A DNA stretch of 64,000 nucleotides, taken from contig NC_089441.1 of the NCBI RefSeq assembly GCF_026210795.1, positions 1,550,001-1,614,000 on the forward strand, written 5' to 3'. Both the position numbers and the translations under genes were made by a program. This stretch comes from Rhizophagus irregularis (lineage: Eukaryota; Glomeromycota; Glomeromycetes; Glomerales; Glomeraceae). Positions 1 through 12,119 of this stretch are shown one piece after another. The notes below the pieces were generated by a model that ran no database searches, had not been told where the DNA came from, and was given only the letters and a program-made list of their open reading frames with translations. Each line of letters begins with the position of its first letter. Positions within the stretch are counted from its first letter, which is position 1.

Positions 1-300
1 CGGGTGGGTTTCCGACGAACGGAAAAAGAGAACCAAGATTCGTACTATGAATCTTGGTTTTATTTTTTATTCTTTTTTTTTAAAAAATACTATGAACGGT
101 TATTAATAACCGTTCTTTTCTTTTTTATAGGTTCGGGTGATTTCTGACTAATGATGAACCAAGATTCGTAAGGTACGAATATGAATCTTGGTTTTATTAT
201 TTATTTTTTTTTATTATTATGGAACGGTTTGCTAACCATTCCTTTCATTTTTTTTATAGGGTTTGAGTATAAAAACGGTATTTTCGTAAATTTCACGAAA
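1..300. repeat. Two-unit tandem repeat with nested palindromes, period about 122–126 bp
   Basis: Two tandem units are visible. Each contains an inverted repeat whose arms are AACCAAGATTC and GAATCTTGGTT (31–41 with 49–59, and 157–167 with 183–193). The first unit also carries a perfect 22-bp palindrome at 94–115 built on GAACGGTTATT. Between the palindromes are pyrimidine-rich tracts ending in TTTTTATAGG, which resemble 3' splice acceptors. The window edge cuts the array, so its full extent is unknown. I see no protein-coding content; the short open frame at 181–390 runs through the repeat. Confidence 0.7.
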
Positions 301-909
301 TTACCGTATTTTTTTTTATTTGATTGCATTCCCACCTTGTTATGGTTGTGTCACCAGGGGCGCTATGTCAACGGAAATTTAGTATGTTGATCGCTTAAAA
401 ATCCGCGGCAATCCAATTATAACAAGAGGAATTAATTTTTTGATAAATAAATTTACAATATTTTACAATTAAATTAATTAAATTTTAAAATATATATGTT
501 AATAATATCAGATATACAATGTTAATAAATACCTTTATACGCCTGTTTAAAACTTCCTGATGATAATATTACAATAAACTGAATTAATCTTTTATTGATT
601 GATTTAAATTTGCATTTTAATTATTTTAATTAATTTTAAAAAATTATTCAATTGAATTTATTAGCAATTCTAATACTTATTTTTTAATAATTATAGTTTG
701 ATCGTATAATTTTTTCGAATTATTAGATAAAAATACATTATAATAAAAATTAAAGAAAATATTGCACTATAAAAAATATATAAAAAAAATCATTAAAATT
801 CTTTATAGCATCTATATAGCTGATGTGTAGTAATGAGAAAGAAACTGAATAGTCAAAACGAAAAATTGCCGCTAGCACGTGATCATATAGTCATGTGATG
901 GTAACATAC
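301..909. other. AT-rich intergenic DNA, nothing recognised
   Basis: Very AT-rich sequence without a convincing open reading frame, repeat or RNA gene. It forms the left flank of the hAT insertion that follows. Confidence 0.6.
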
Positions 910-917
910 AAGCGGCG

Positions 918-3245
918 TAGGGTGTCCAGGATTTGACGTCGTGATAGCCCAAAAATCAGGCGTGAAAAATCACAAAAATCGTGAAAATCGTGATCCATAA
1001 TTTCAGCCAGAATTACCATAATTCTGGCCAGAATTAACATAATTCCAATTATGAAAAACTTTTTAATAATTTATATTCTATACAAATTTTATTTATTTAT
1101 TTACAATTAAGTAATAAATTTATACATTTATATTATTCATAAATCATCAATTCATTATTATAATCATCATTATTACTAAGATTAAAATAAAGAAAATTAA
1201 GCATTTGAATATTTTCTTCTTTAAGCGCTACTCTTCTATCTGATAAAATGCTTTTATAACTAGAAAAACTATGTTCAATATCTACACCAGATACTGGCAA
1301 CCATATATATATTAAAGCCAGTGAACTAAGTTCTGGTAATATATGTCTTTTACCTTGCCAATACAAATCCAAATCATCAAACTCTTCAATAGATTCATTA
1401 AGTCCACAGTAAATAGCCCATTCTTGTATTAAAGTATCAGTAGGAAGATAAAATTCTTTGATAATTCTATAATTTTCCATATTATGATTAGATGAATTAG
1501 ATTGAATAAATCTTGGATCAAAACATTGTATTGCTTTGAAAAATAATAAAGCTGGATGATGAGATATATGTTTCTCACATTTTTCATTTGCCAATATAAA
1601 AGCTCTAGAAAATAATGAAACAAAAGATGCAATATCTTGATTTTCTTCGTTTAATAATTGGAATATTTCATTTGAAATTGGAGGATTCCTGGTTCCTGAT
1701 GATAAAAAAGCTTGAAGAGATACTATTCGTGAATAAACAAATGGAGCTATAGCCTTGTTTCTTATTTTAAAGAATTCCAAATCATTGATTAATCTAAATA
1801 AATAAAGTATTATATTAGTAATATTATTATAAAATTATTAAATCCATTAAATTCACTTACCTTTTGCTATTATATGTAATAAAATATATAAATATTTTAA
1901 CACAAAAAACATGGCTTCTGTTTTGACAAAATGTGTAAAGATCTCGAACAGCTTTTGAATCATGATTAATAGAATATTCTGCAGTAACAAAAGTTATTAA
2001 ATGAGAATATAAAGGTTTAATCCAACATAAAAATAAAAACCATGAATTCCACCTTGTTTTTACTAGTAGGGGTGCTAAAGTAGGTGATCCAATACCATTT
2101 TGTAATAAATGCTCCTTCCATCAAATTTTTCTTTGTGAATTATAAGTAAATATCGATTTAAAATTCATAATTAATTTGTCAACCAATTCAAACTTTTGAA
2201 AGTTCACCCATGCTTCACCAATTAAATTAAGGATATGCGCTAAGCAACAATTGTGTTTTAAATTTGGTAAAAAGGGAGATAAATTTGAATACGCCAATTT
2301 CATGTATGAAGCGTTATCAGAAATAAAAAAAATAATATTTTCATAAGAAATATTATAAAAATGAATTGTATTCATAACAAATTGTGAAATAGATGAAGCG
2401 TTAACATTAGACAAAAATTCTGTTTTAGCTAATTTAGTTTTATTATCAAAACTAAATAATATATTAACAGCATGCCGGCCACAACGATCTGTTGTTTCAT
2501 CAATTGTCAAACAAATAATTTTATTGATGACATCATTTTTCAATTTTTGGAGCGCTATTTCATATGATAATGGAAGATATTTCTCACGAAGTTGATTTGC
2601 TCCAGTAATTAAGCCCGCTATAAACAAAAATATATTAATAAATAAAAATAAAAAAGGCAAATTTGAAATTGAAATATCAGAAAATACATACCATTTTTAC
2701 AATGATTTAATAAAAATGGTTTTAATTTCTCAATTTTTTCCAAAGGAATGTCTGCATAAGTAAATGCTTCCACTATCTCTTTATTAATTTTTTCTCGTTC
2801 ATTTAGTGTATTTTCAAAAGAAGGTAAAGTTCTTTGGATTAACAAATTAGAATTATTCTTGTTTTTATTATTAAGGTGTTTTAATGTTTTAATATGTTTA
2901 TCTACAGAGTTCTTTCTTTCATGATCAATTTCTACATTGCAAAATCGACACCATAGTTTGTTTTCTTGTACGATATAGTTTTCACGATACTCGGCACTTT
3001 GAGACAAACGTATGTGAGGCGTGACCATTTTATTAAAAATGACTAAGCGAAAAAAAAGAGATTATCAATGGTTATTATCGGCGATACATTCACGATTTCA
3101 TGTGACTTATAGTGTCTAAATAGCCAATCATATTTGAGTATCGCGAAAATCGCAAAATTTTGGCCAAAATCGCGGTATCGCAAAAATCGCAAAATTTTGG
3201 CCAAAATCGCTATAAAATCATGATCGTCAAATCCTGGACACCCTA
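918..3245 (-). mobile_element. Complete hAT-superfamily DNA transposon (2328 bp)
   Basis: The left end starts TAGGGTGTCCAGGATTTGAC and the right end is its reverse complement, giving perfect 21-bp terminal inverted repeats. Directly outside lie identical 8-bp target duplications AAGCGGCG (910–917 and 3246–3253). An 8-bp duplication plus a single internal BED-finger transposase on the minus strand is diagnostic of hAT. The subterminal zones are rich in short repeats around 'AAAATCGC' and 'CAAAATTTTGGCC' (about 940–1000 and 3130–3220), probably transposase-binding repeats (inference). Perfect TIRs and duplication imply a fairly recent insertion. Confidence 0.95.
1133..3028 (-). pseudogene. hAT transposase, three exons, one in-frame stop
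   Basis: Cut-and-paste transposase of the hAT element around it. Spliced model: exon 1 3028–2692, exon 2 2617–1861, exon 3 1793–1133, with GT–AG introns, 1755 nt in total (585 codons) and frame kept throughout. The N-terminus has a BED-like zinc finger (LWCRFC … HIKTLKH). The RNase-H-like core shows LTIDETTD and FISDNASYMKLA, which carry the expected catalytic aspartates. The C-terminus has the hAT dimerisation signature WLPVSGVDIEHSFSSYKSIL. One TGA codon at 2123–2121 interrupts exon 2; downstream the frame stays open and conserved. It resembles the CGGBP1/ZBED-type hAT proteins common in Glomeromycotina genomes. It is inactive unless the stop is read through, but could have died very recently. 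Confidence 0.85.
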
Positions 3246-3253
3246 AAGCGGCG

Positions 3254-4335
3254 TTAAAGTCACCAAATCGGAAGTTTCAGCAATGTACGATACTGTATTT
3301 TATTTCTATTAATTTAAATGTATATAGTATTGATTTATTAATATTCCCCTTTTTTCATTTTTTTTCCCACGTATTATCTCTTATACGCTAGAAGCAACAG
3401 CTCTCGCAAGAGTTCGAAAAGTATGAAAGCAACATTTGCTTGGCTTGAATGAATCAATTAGATTATTTGGAAGATAACGGCACTATCTACCGTGATAAAT
3501 CAGAATTTATTCGGCCAAAAATAGTGTAAGTACTGTGGTTCGATGCTGCCTGAATGGTTTGTACAGAAAAAATTAGGAATTTACATACGTTAATTCTGGT
3601 AACGCTGTTATAACTGCTAATGTTCCCTTTAATATACGTTCAAAAAATACTAAGAGCAACCCTCATTAATCATTATACTCACTTTTGCCGGAATATTATC
3701 TCTCATTTTTCATCATTAAGATTGTTGTTATGGCAATTTTTCAAATCATGCCCAAATAGTTTGATTACTTTGATAAGTTATGAAAAATATCAGAGGAAGA
3801 ATAAAGTTTTAAGTCGAGTTTACTACTTTTCATGATCGTAACAGCAGAATAATAATAGTGCTACTGTACAAGCAAATTACAGCTTAATTGAAGTTGTAAT
3901 AATTCTTAAGAATTTATAACTCCAAAGCGTATCTGTCTGTTTCAGAAAGTTAAGTTCCCATCTTATGTTTCTTTCCTGTTCGATTCGATCGAAATTATTA
4001 ACTCAGAAATGTCTTATACGGGTGGGAGAGAGGAAAATAACAGCTCTTCGATATGATATAGAACTTGCGATTATGTGGGAGAACAGAAGTCGATTGAATA
4101 GTAATCATTTACAAAATCATTCAAATACAGTATTAGATAAAAGTGATTGCATAGTGAAATTTATTTTTAAAGTTTCGAGGTTTTAAAGGTACCAATGTGA
4201 TTCATCACGCAAATTTAAAGATAATATAATCAAAATAGAAAAAAAAATAAATAAATAAGAACCGAGATTATGCAAATAGGATAATTTATTATCGTAATAA
4301 TTTCATCATCCGAATTTAAATTATTGTATACAAAT
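3254..4335. repeat. Non-coding segment duplicated at about 35.37–36.57 kb
   Basis: No gene seen. The stretch is closely similar, same orientation, to about 35370–36570; recognisable shared pieces include the tract around 'GTATATAGTATTGATTTATT' and the one around 'CGTGATAAATCAGAATTTATTCGG'. The same pieces recur in more diverged form near 39.06–39.33, 41.40–41.70 and 42.10 kb, so this is the spacer of a segmentally duplicated BTB–TLDc block. Relative to this copy, the 35-kb copy carries an extra fold-back element (35654–35814). Confidence 0.7.
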
Positions 4336-5040
4336 TCTAGCCAATTGATTGTTTTTTGATAACTTGAAAAACTTCATAATCTTCTGCAAAAAACGTTCTG
4401 AAAGGTAAATTAATTGAGTAATAATGGTTCTGCGATGAGCATTTCCATTGCTTCCCACTAGTACAATACAAATCAGCACCAGGTCCAAATGCTGGTCCAA
4501 GGGTACCAGCACAAAATATTGCACTATTTGTATTCTTGACTCGACCAATTATTGCAGTATTTATGTCTTTTTTATCTGCAAATGAAAATATAAAACTATC
4601 TGTTGTTGCTTTGAATTACTTGAATCCCATACAAGTGGATTATATCCACCAATTATTTGGTTCGTTCCTTTAACTTGTGTAATTACAATAGTTGCTCCCT
4701 TGTTATTGCAATTATTACGGAATTGCTTAGTATCCATTCCATCCCTACTTGCACGATAAAGTAAATTAAAATTATAAGGAATATTTTCAAAATTATAATA
4801 TAAATTATCTTTCTTATCAATCCAACTGGCAAATATTGCGAAATGATTAGAGTCAATAAGGGATGAACCAAATTTTAATGATAATTTTTGTTTCCTAGGA
4901 GTTTGTATGTTAATAGTCGATTTTTTATCCGGAACCATATTATATTCCGTAATCTCATAAACTAGTTGTTTGTAATAGATTTCTAGTCTATCTTTATTAA
5001 TAGTCAATAGCTTATTTGCGATAGTGAATATACCTCCCAA
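4336..5040 (-). pseudogene. TLDc-only fragment of a BTB–TLDc gene, frameshifted
   Basis: Minus-strand fragment nearly identical to the C-terminal half of the intact gene at 36574–38083. Similarity begins near 'LVYEITEYNMVPDKKS' (about 4970) and runs through the TLDc domain (FASWIDKKDNLYY … IIGGYNPLVWDSS) to the end. A 4-nt deletion near 4610 relative to the other copy shifts the frame; the conserved end (GRVKNTNSAIF, EDYEVFQVIKK) follows in another frame. The BTB and BACK parts are absent: upstream of 4970 the similarity stops abruptly and unrelated residues (MGGIFTIANKLL) occupy the frame. It is a truncated duplicate, not a functional gene. Confidence 0.85.
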
Positions 5041-5632
5041 AAATGATATTTTGCTAAAATAAAATTAAATACACTGATAAGACAAACTGCAACAGCCAGT
5101 GTCTTCTTATTTGTTTTATGAAATTAGTAATTTGTCGCTATAGTTATTAATCTGACATATAATAGGACTTCATAGAGCCATTATCATCATTTTATACTTT
5201 AAATAAGAGACGCACATCAACGACTAATAACGAAGTTTATCAAACAATGTAAGAATTATCTATATGAAGCTAATGTTTTAAGAAAATATTATTTTCGGAT
5301 CACTATCTGGAAAAGATAATATGTGCTTTTGCGTCTAAATTTATTTGATAATAATATAATAATTAAAAGTGAAACTAATTTTTTTCTTTTTACAAAAACG
5401 AATAATAATAACCGGAACACAAAATATATTCGGATATTTACCTCATTATATATAATGAAATAATTTGATCAAAATAAATAAATAAATTAATTAACAAATT
5501 ATGTAAATAACGGGATAACCTTTCATATTTTTATTTAATTGAATTTTAAATACCGTATACAAATTGTCAATATACACTACTAGTAGTATTTATAAGTCTC
5601 AAAGCAATATATCACTCATTTTAGTCATTTGA
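5041..5632. other. AT-rich spacer, no gene
   Basis: Spacer between the TLDc fragment and the intact BTB–TLDc gene. No open frame with family similarity, no RNA gene and no clear repeat pair were seen. Confidence 0.5.
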
Positions 5633-7118
5633 TTATTTTTTGATAACTTGGAAAATTTCATAATCATCTGCAGTAAAGTTTGTGAAAGTTAAATTAATTG
5701 AGTGGTAACTAAATGGCTTTGAGCAATGCCATTTCTTATCATAATTATTGTAATGTAAATCCCAACCATTTCCAAAACCTGGTCCATGATTACTATAACA
5801 ATATATTGCTCCATTTGATTTCTTAACTCGACCAATTGTTGCAGTACTTATGTCGTTTTTATCTGCGAATGAAAATATGAAACTATCTGTTGTTGCTTTT
5901 GCTGAATCACTTGAATCCCATGCAAACGGATTATATCCACCAATTATTTGGTTTGTTCCTTTAACTTTTGTAATTACAATAGTTGCTCCTTTGTTATCAT
6001 ATTTATTATGAAATTGATTAATATCATTTCCATCCCTACTTGCACGACAAAGTAAATCGAAATTATAGGGAATATTTCTTGAATTATAATATAAATTATC
6101 TTTCTTATCAATCCAACTGGCAAATATTGCGAAATGTTGAAAGTCAATAAGGGATGAATCAAATTTAAATGATAATTTTTGTTTCCTAGGAGGTTGTATG
6201 TTAATAGTCGATTTTTTATCCGGAACCATATTATATTCTGAAATCTCATAAACTAGTTGTTTAGGTAACAATTTTTTATAAGGTAAAACTTTATAAAAAA
6301 AGACATCTGAAGGAATGTGATGAAATCTAACTAATGGAATAAATATATGAAGAATTCTTTCCATAATTGTAAATTGCTCTTTACTCCATTTTTTAACATC
6401 TTTTGGTATAGTAGAATTTTGGGCAAGACCCCATTTAATTAAACCTTCCCATATAATAATCTCATCCAAAGCAAAATCATCACGTTTTAAAAGCATTTCT
6501 AATAAAGATGCTTTTAAATTAATAAATTTATCAGAATTGATTAATTTTTCAGGTTTTTCACAAGCTCTATCAAAACAAAAATTCCATAAATCTGTGAATT
6601 TTTCATGTTGATAAACCATCTCAAGAATTTCTATAGGGTTTTGGTATAAGAAATCAGATTTATTTATAGTTAAGAAGTATTCTTGGATACATGAAATTAA
6701 AGGTTGAATATCCAATTCGTCCACTGCAATTAAAAGTTTTAATACTTCAAAACCTTGTAATTTTGTTAAATCAATGTCTCCACAATAAATGAATCTAATA
6801 AAAATTGCGTATACATAATTATTAAATTTTAATATAATATTTTTTTGAAATATATACAGTATATGCCTACCTGAGAATAATTTGAAACAGGTTGGATTCA
6901 ATGTTTGGTTTTTTAAAAATAAGCATTCCGTCTTTTTTCTCTGTCCAGTTCTTTGAGAAAGCTGCGCGAAAGTATTCAGACCTAACGCATAAGATAACCG
7001 AATGAGCACGAAATTCTTTTTCATTCTCGCCAGCATATATAATAACATCAGATCCTTCTCCAGTTTTAAGCAATTTTTCATAATCGTTGATTGCAGCTTC
7101 CCAAAATTTATATGACAT
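5633..7118 (-). CDS. BTB–BACK–TLDc domain protein (469 aa)
   Basis: Two exons, 7118–6871 and 6794–5633, joined by a phase-2 GT–AG intron (76 nt), total 470 codons. The N-terminal BTB/POZ domain (residues about 5–100) shows NDYEKLLKTGEGSDVIIYAG, then RAHSVILCVRSEYFRAAF. The middle has a BACK-like helical segment (LLKRDDFALDEIIIWEGLIK). The C-terminal TLDc domain starts near FASWIDKKDNLYY and contains KGATIVITKVKG, IIGGYNPFAW, SFIFSF, GPGFGNGWDL and DYEIFQVIKK. BTB domains normally recruit Cullin-3 ubiquitin ligases, and TLDc domains occur in oxidation-resistance and V-ATPase-interacting proteins; the role of this fungal combination is unknown to me. The start MSYKFW is conserved in the copy at 38083. 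No disabling change seen. Confidence 0.92.
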
Positions 7119-7380
7119 TTCTTTTTTTTTTTTGATAATTTTTTTTAAAAAAAAAAGAATCTCGGAATCCAGAAATGAAATTTACCGAAGTTGTGCGACT
7201 CTGTATGGAGTCCTTTAAATAATAAAAGTGGGTAAATACTAGTAATACTGTACTACAATAACAACAATGTTTATGTAAGAAATCACTAGACCACTATAGT
7301 ACACATTTGATGATCTTTTTGTAATTGTGCGTGTTTCAACTGTTTCATACTAAAGTTTGTATCTATGCGTCGGATGTATT
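7119..7380. other. 5' flank of the BTB–TLDc gene
   Basis: Upstream non-coding region, similar to the regions upstream of 38083 and 40640 (shared pieces such as ACCGAAGTTGTGCGAC and GTGTTTCAACT). The similarity stops at 7380 where a retrocopy is inserted, and resumes in inverted orientation at 16515–16317 and then at 34965. Confidence 0.65.
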
Positions 7381-7395
7381 AAAATTAATTTTAAT

Positions 7396-7573
7396 GAAAG
7401 TAGCCAAAAAATATCAACAACAAGTTGCAGACGCAGTAAAAGAGGGTAAAAAGCGTTCGTTGGCTAAACAAGGTGATGGGGTTGAGGAAGAAGAAGAAAA
7501 GGATAGTGAAAGTGACGGGTGGACAGTAAGTATCAACAAAAAAAGGGGAGGTAAACCCGGGAGTTATGGAAGA
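7396..7573 (+). pseudogene. 5' half of a poly(A)-tailed retrocopy, split by transposon E1
   Basis: Coding-like stretch reading KVAKKYQQQVADAVKEGKK … SDGWTVSINKKRGGKPGSYGR, rich in charged residues. It starts directly after the 15-bp duplication AAAATTAATTTTAAT (7381–7395), whose last bases supply an ATG. Transposon E1 cuts it after GA (7572–7573). Its continuation is the reverse complement of 16791–16541: after removing E1 and one GA the frame continues into a basic GRRRRRRHVNK tail, stop, an AATAAA signal and a 14-nt A tract, followed by the second copy of the 15-bp duplication. These are the marks of LINE-mediated retroposition of an mRNA or a non-LTR element tail. I do not recognise the parent protein. 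Confidence 0.75.
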
Positions 7574-9435
7574 CATCAGGAGTTGTATTTTTTGTAGAGT
7601 CTATGTAGTATCTATAATCTTATATATATCTAATGTAAATTTATTATATAAATTTTTATAAATCTGTAATACATATGAATTATTTATTTATTTTTTATAT
7701 AATTGTAGAAATATTATAAATATTTTGTATAAAATTAGCATAAATATAGAATTATTTAAATATAAGTTTATGTATAATTTATAGTTAAATAAATTTTATA
7801 TAAATATTTCATATAAAATTGTATGAATATAGAATTATTTAAATATAAATTTATATGTAATTTACAGTTAAATAAATATTATATAGATATTTTATATGTC
7901 ATTATATATTTTATATAAAATTTTCATATAAATTTATATAAGTTTAAAAATATTTATATATTTTATTTAATTTTCAAATATATGCAAAATTACTAATACA
8001 ATATATAAAAAATTTTTATTATTAATATCGCAGTTAAGTGATTGACATCTTTCAAAATAAATTGTAATATATTAACAAAATATTCTCATCAAAAAAATAA
8101 TACGAAATATTTTTTTTAATGCATTTGTTACTATCGAAATGCGTTGGGTCACGTGATAGTAACAGAAATTCGTATTATATTTATCACGAAAATAGAGTGT
8201 ATATGTTTAAATTTTTAAAATATAAATTTATTCGAAATAAATAATAACTTAAAATAATGAAATAATACAAATAAATAAATACTAATTCATAAATCATAAC
8301 AAAAAGATAAAATATTGCTGCCTCCACTGGCGACCTATAATATTACCGATAAAACTAAACTAAACTAAAAATTAGTACTAAAATAAGTCCTCTTTTCCTT
8401 ACCGTTCACCCATTATATATATATTGTTCATAATTTTGGTATAAATTATACTAAATTATACCAAGTATAAATTATACTATGTGTAAATTATACTGTTACG
8501 CTGCCAATCATTTAGATTACCTGCGAATTTCTTGGAGTTTCGGTGTGGCGCAGTTCGGTCGTAACACATTAAATACTTGGCCACATTATGAAAAATCATT
8601 GTAATAAATATTTGTCTATAATAATCCATAATATTTTTTTATTTTTATTTTTATAATTTGAAGTGAGCATAGCTTCAGTATTTACTATACAGAGACTACA
8701 AGAATCGAAAATAGTACAAATAAGAAAACTTTATCATATATCACGTTATATCACGTTATATCACGTGTATCACGTGATATAATCCGCATCTAAAATGGTA
8801 AACTTTATTTTAACTTTAAACTTTTTATTTTAACTTCAAAAATTAAATAATGATAAGTTTTTGAAAGAATTCATCAAAATCAAAAATAAAAAATTAGTAA
8901 AAGTGACATTAATGGTTCAAAAAAAAAATCAAAGAATAAAAAATATTTAATTATATATTTACCATAAATTGTTATATTTGAGATTATGAACTATTTATAA
9001 ATAGAATTTTATGTAAGGCTGTAATGAATATAATAAAAATCTATCATGATAAACTTAAACTAAAAAAGGCAACAAAGTATGTATTTTTTTACTTTAATTC
9101 ATATTGTTGTTATCAATAAGGATCTTTATTAACTGAATTTTATTCATCTTATTTACGCCAATATATAAAAAAATAGTATATTTTTACTATTTGTAATATC
9201 TATTCGATAACATAAAATTTTTGTTGTACAGTTTATAAAATAGAATCTCTTTAAACGATCTACAAATAGTGTGATTAGTAATCATACCAACGATTATTTC
9301 ATATAAATAGTAAAGTTAAACTTTACTTTTTTACCTTTTACTTTCTTGCTTTCTTTTCAATTTTCGTATTCTCTATTATTTACTTTACTTTTCATTATTT
9401 TATTTTACTACTTCTTTATTAACTTTTTTTAAACT
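7574..9435. other. E1 subterminal region, non-coding, with an 80-bp palindrome
   Basis: Non-coding AT-rich DNA between the E1 terminus and its accessory gene. It is almost identical, inverted, to about 33081–34962. It contains many short TTTATATAA/AATTTATA-type repeats (7620–8000), an imperfect palindrome at about 8098–8176 whose arms include TAATACGAAAT / ATTTCGTATTA-like and TTGTTACTATC / GATAGTAACA, and repeated TATAAATTATACTA motifs (8440–8500). No ORF is supported. Confidence 0.65.
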
Positions 9436-10928
9436 ATGAGAAATCTTAGATCAAATTCAAATCGTAAAGTAAAAGACCAGCAAGATATTGAATCTGTAAG
9501 TACTATTGTGCAATATTTATCATTTGTACATGGTATACAACGTACTTTTTTTTATTTAGATTATTGATAAATTTGAAACAAATAAGAACTCTACATCAAA
9601 CAATGAAAAGAAAAAACGAAAAACTTTTATGCAGAAAGTTAATAAGCCAATTTGTTTTAACCACTAAAACTTTGACTAATGACAAGTCACCCATTTCATC
9701 AAAAACTATACATGATACTTATGATGTCATATCCAAACCAAAAATTACGCCTAATACTAATGATCTGATACATCATTTGATATACTTAGTATTACAGATG
9801 ATAATCTATTAAAAGACTCATCTGAATCACAAATACCAATTGTAGTTGAAGATAAAAATAAAAATTCCCCACGTTTAACATTGGTTGATATTAACCGAAA
9901 TCAAATTCATACTAGTGTTACCAACCAAAATATTAATGGTATGTTTCAAAATAATATATTTGATAATAATTAATACCTAATAATTTGCTAATTATAATCT
10001 TTAATATAGTTATTTGATCTTCATGAAAAGACGCATGATCAAACCATGGCTATGTTTCAAAAACAAGAAAGAACTATAAACCAAATGCAAACACAAGTTA
10101 AACAAATTAAATCTATAACTGAAAAATTGGAAAGTATTATAGAAGGGAAGAAAAAGTCCGAGTGGTGGGAGGTATATACATTTGTAAAACATATTTTTTT
10201 ATGTTCTATTTTAATTTTTATTTATATGATAGCAATTTGTGGAATATGGAGTTAAAGAAATAATAAATGACTGCCTATATCCAAAGGAAGAAACACTTTC
10301 ATTGCATATTAAAAAACATTTAGCAGTAATGGCTCCTGAAAAAATGCAAAAATATGAATAACTGACTAAATGGAATGTCTTGTGGCGAAGAATTGAAGAA
10401 AAGGTAAATTTAAGGTTTTTTTATCTTTTTATTTATTCATATATTATACTAATAATTGTACAATTATAATAATTATTTAGGTTGGTTCATATTGTTATTC
10501 ATATTGCGGAAGCTTATTTGGAACAATACGTTGGCATATGTGGTCATGTTTAAAAGGTCAATTAGAGAAAGTAGATACATCTAGTACTAGCCAAACAGAT
10601 CTTGCTATATGGAAATCAATTGACAAAGTCCAATGGTGGTTTGAAAATCTAGAAACTTCTTTCGATGAAGGTTACTTTCTCAAATTGTTACAAAAGTGTT
10701 TGGTAAAAATGCAACTAAAAAACATTCAAAGATTGAAATGGATGAAGATTATATTATTTCAAAATTAATTCAATATGTCGTAAGTATAATGTAAATTCAA
10801 TATTAATCTATATAATATAATAAAAAAATTCATGTCGATCTTCTAACGTTTAGATTAGCCTGTATAAATCATCTTTGAATTGTGTAATGCATGATTCATC
10901 TGCGCCTAACAGTACTACTAATTATATA

Positions 10929-11558
10929 CTAGCAGTTACCCGTTGCTTCGCACTGGGACTAATGAGTTTGTTTAAATAGGCCAAGAACAATTTGGTATTA
11001 CAGTCAAACCTTTATATAATGATATGTCGGGACATATATGAAATTTTTAGAAAATATCATTATATCAATGGTATACCGATATTTATATGTCCTCACATAT
11101 AGTGGGAAAATAAAATTTTATCGGTATATCAAGTTTTTAATAGTATATCGATATATCGAATATCGGTATATCGAGGTTAGACTGTATAATGTAATACTAA
11201 GTAAATTAAAAATGGTTACAGTTTTTTGATTAGTAGAATGATATAAATTATATTTAGAATGATATAATTATAGTGCATTAGAGTAATTAGTAAATATCTG
11301 ACATGAATACTTATGAAAAGAGTACATAGTTATAATAAGTATTTGTAATCAATAAATGGGCTAATTAATTTTTTTAATTTCAGTAATAAAATAGCAATGA
11401 TTAGCAATTTGTATTAATGCTATAATTTACTGATTAATGAATTTTAACCATAATAATATAGATCAAATATTTCAGGAGCAGACAGACCACCCATTACACA
11501 ATTCAAATTATTTATACAAGATAATCTAAATGTTACAGAATTTTTTTAATTATATAGA
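10929..11558 (-). mobile_element. Nested non-autonomous Helitron
   Basis: Minus-strand element. Its 3' end reads CCCAGTGCGAAGCAACGGGT then AACTGCTAG (CTAG at 10929–10932), and its 5' end is TCTATATAATTAAAAAAATT ending at 11558. The flanks are A and T on the element's strand. The 5' 80 bp resembles the 5' end of H1, so it belongs to a related subfamily with a different 3' hairpin. A related copy ends at 22854 on the plus strand. No coding capacity was seen; a 184-bp MITE is inserted in it. Confidence 0.8.
11001..11184. mobile_element. Tc1/mariner-like MITE (184 bp, TA target duplication)
   Basis: Ends are CAGTCAAACCT and AGGTTAGACTG, inverted repeats with one mismatch, flanked by TA at 10999–11000 and 11185–11186. 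The related Helitron at 22.8 kb has a continuous sequence at this site (GGTATTATAATGTAAATT), confirming an insertion. TIRs starting CAGTC with a TA duplication are typical of pogo/Tc1-mariner elements. The interior is rich in TATATCGATAT-like palindromes; no ORF. Confidence 0.88.
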
Positions 11559-12119
11559 TGAACAGTATTTATGTATTTATGATATTAATTTAACTTACTT
11601 TAATATGTGCTATATAATGAAAAAATTATATGATATATCATATGAAACAGAGATCAAAAATATATTTTATTATGTGTGTCTACTAATTTTATTACAGATT
11701 ACAAATAAAATTGTAAAATCATACGAAATTATAATATTATAGATAATTTTAATTTTATAATAGCTTTTTTAAAATATTTTTTTTTTGGTAATTTGATAAT
11801 AAAGTTACGATAATTTCAAATGATTAACATTCATAGTACGATTTAATGATTTATTATATAATAAAATGATCGGCATTCATAGTACTAATGATAAAATGAT
11901 GATATAAATAAATGGTAAATCAATAATACAGATAAATAAACATTATATCATTATACAATTTTAAAATTTTTTATATGACTAATCTAAATATGACCCATTT
12001 TTTTTAAATAATAGATAAAAGGGTTTAAAATTTGAATGCACCTGCACCCACTCACGTGACATGATTTTAAAATTTTATTGGTGATAATCAATCTATTTTT
12101 TATTTTTTACTTTGTTTAG

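Noticed and set aside
7391-7576. 61-aa minus-strand frame over the retrocopy
   Set aside because: Antisense of the charged retrocopy frame, which has the poly(A) tail on the other strand.
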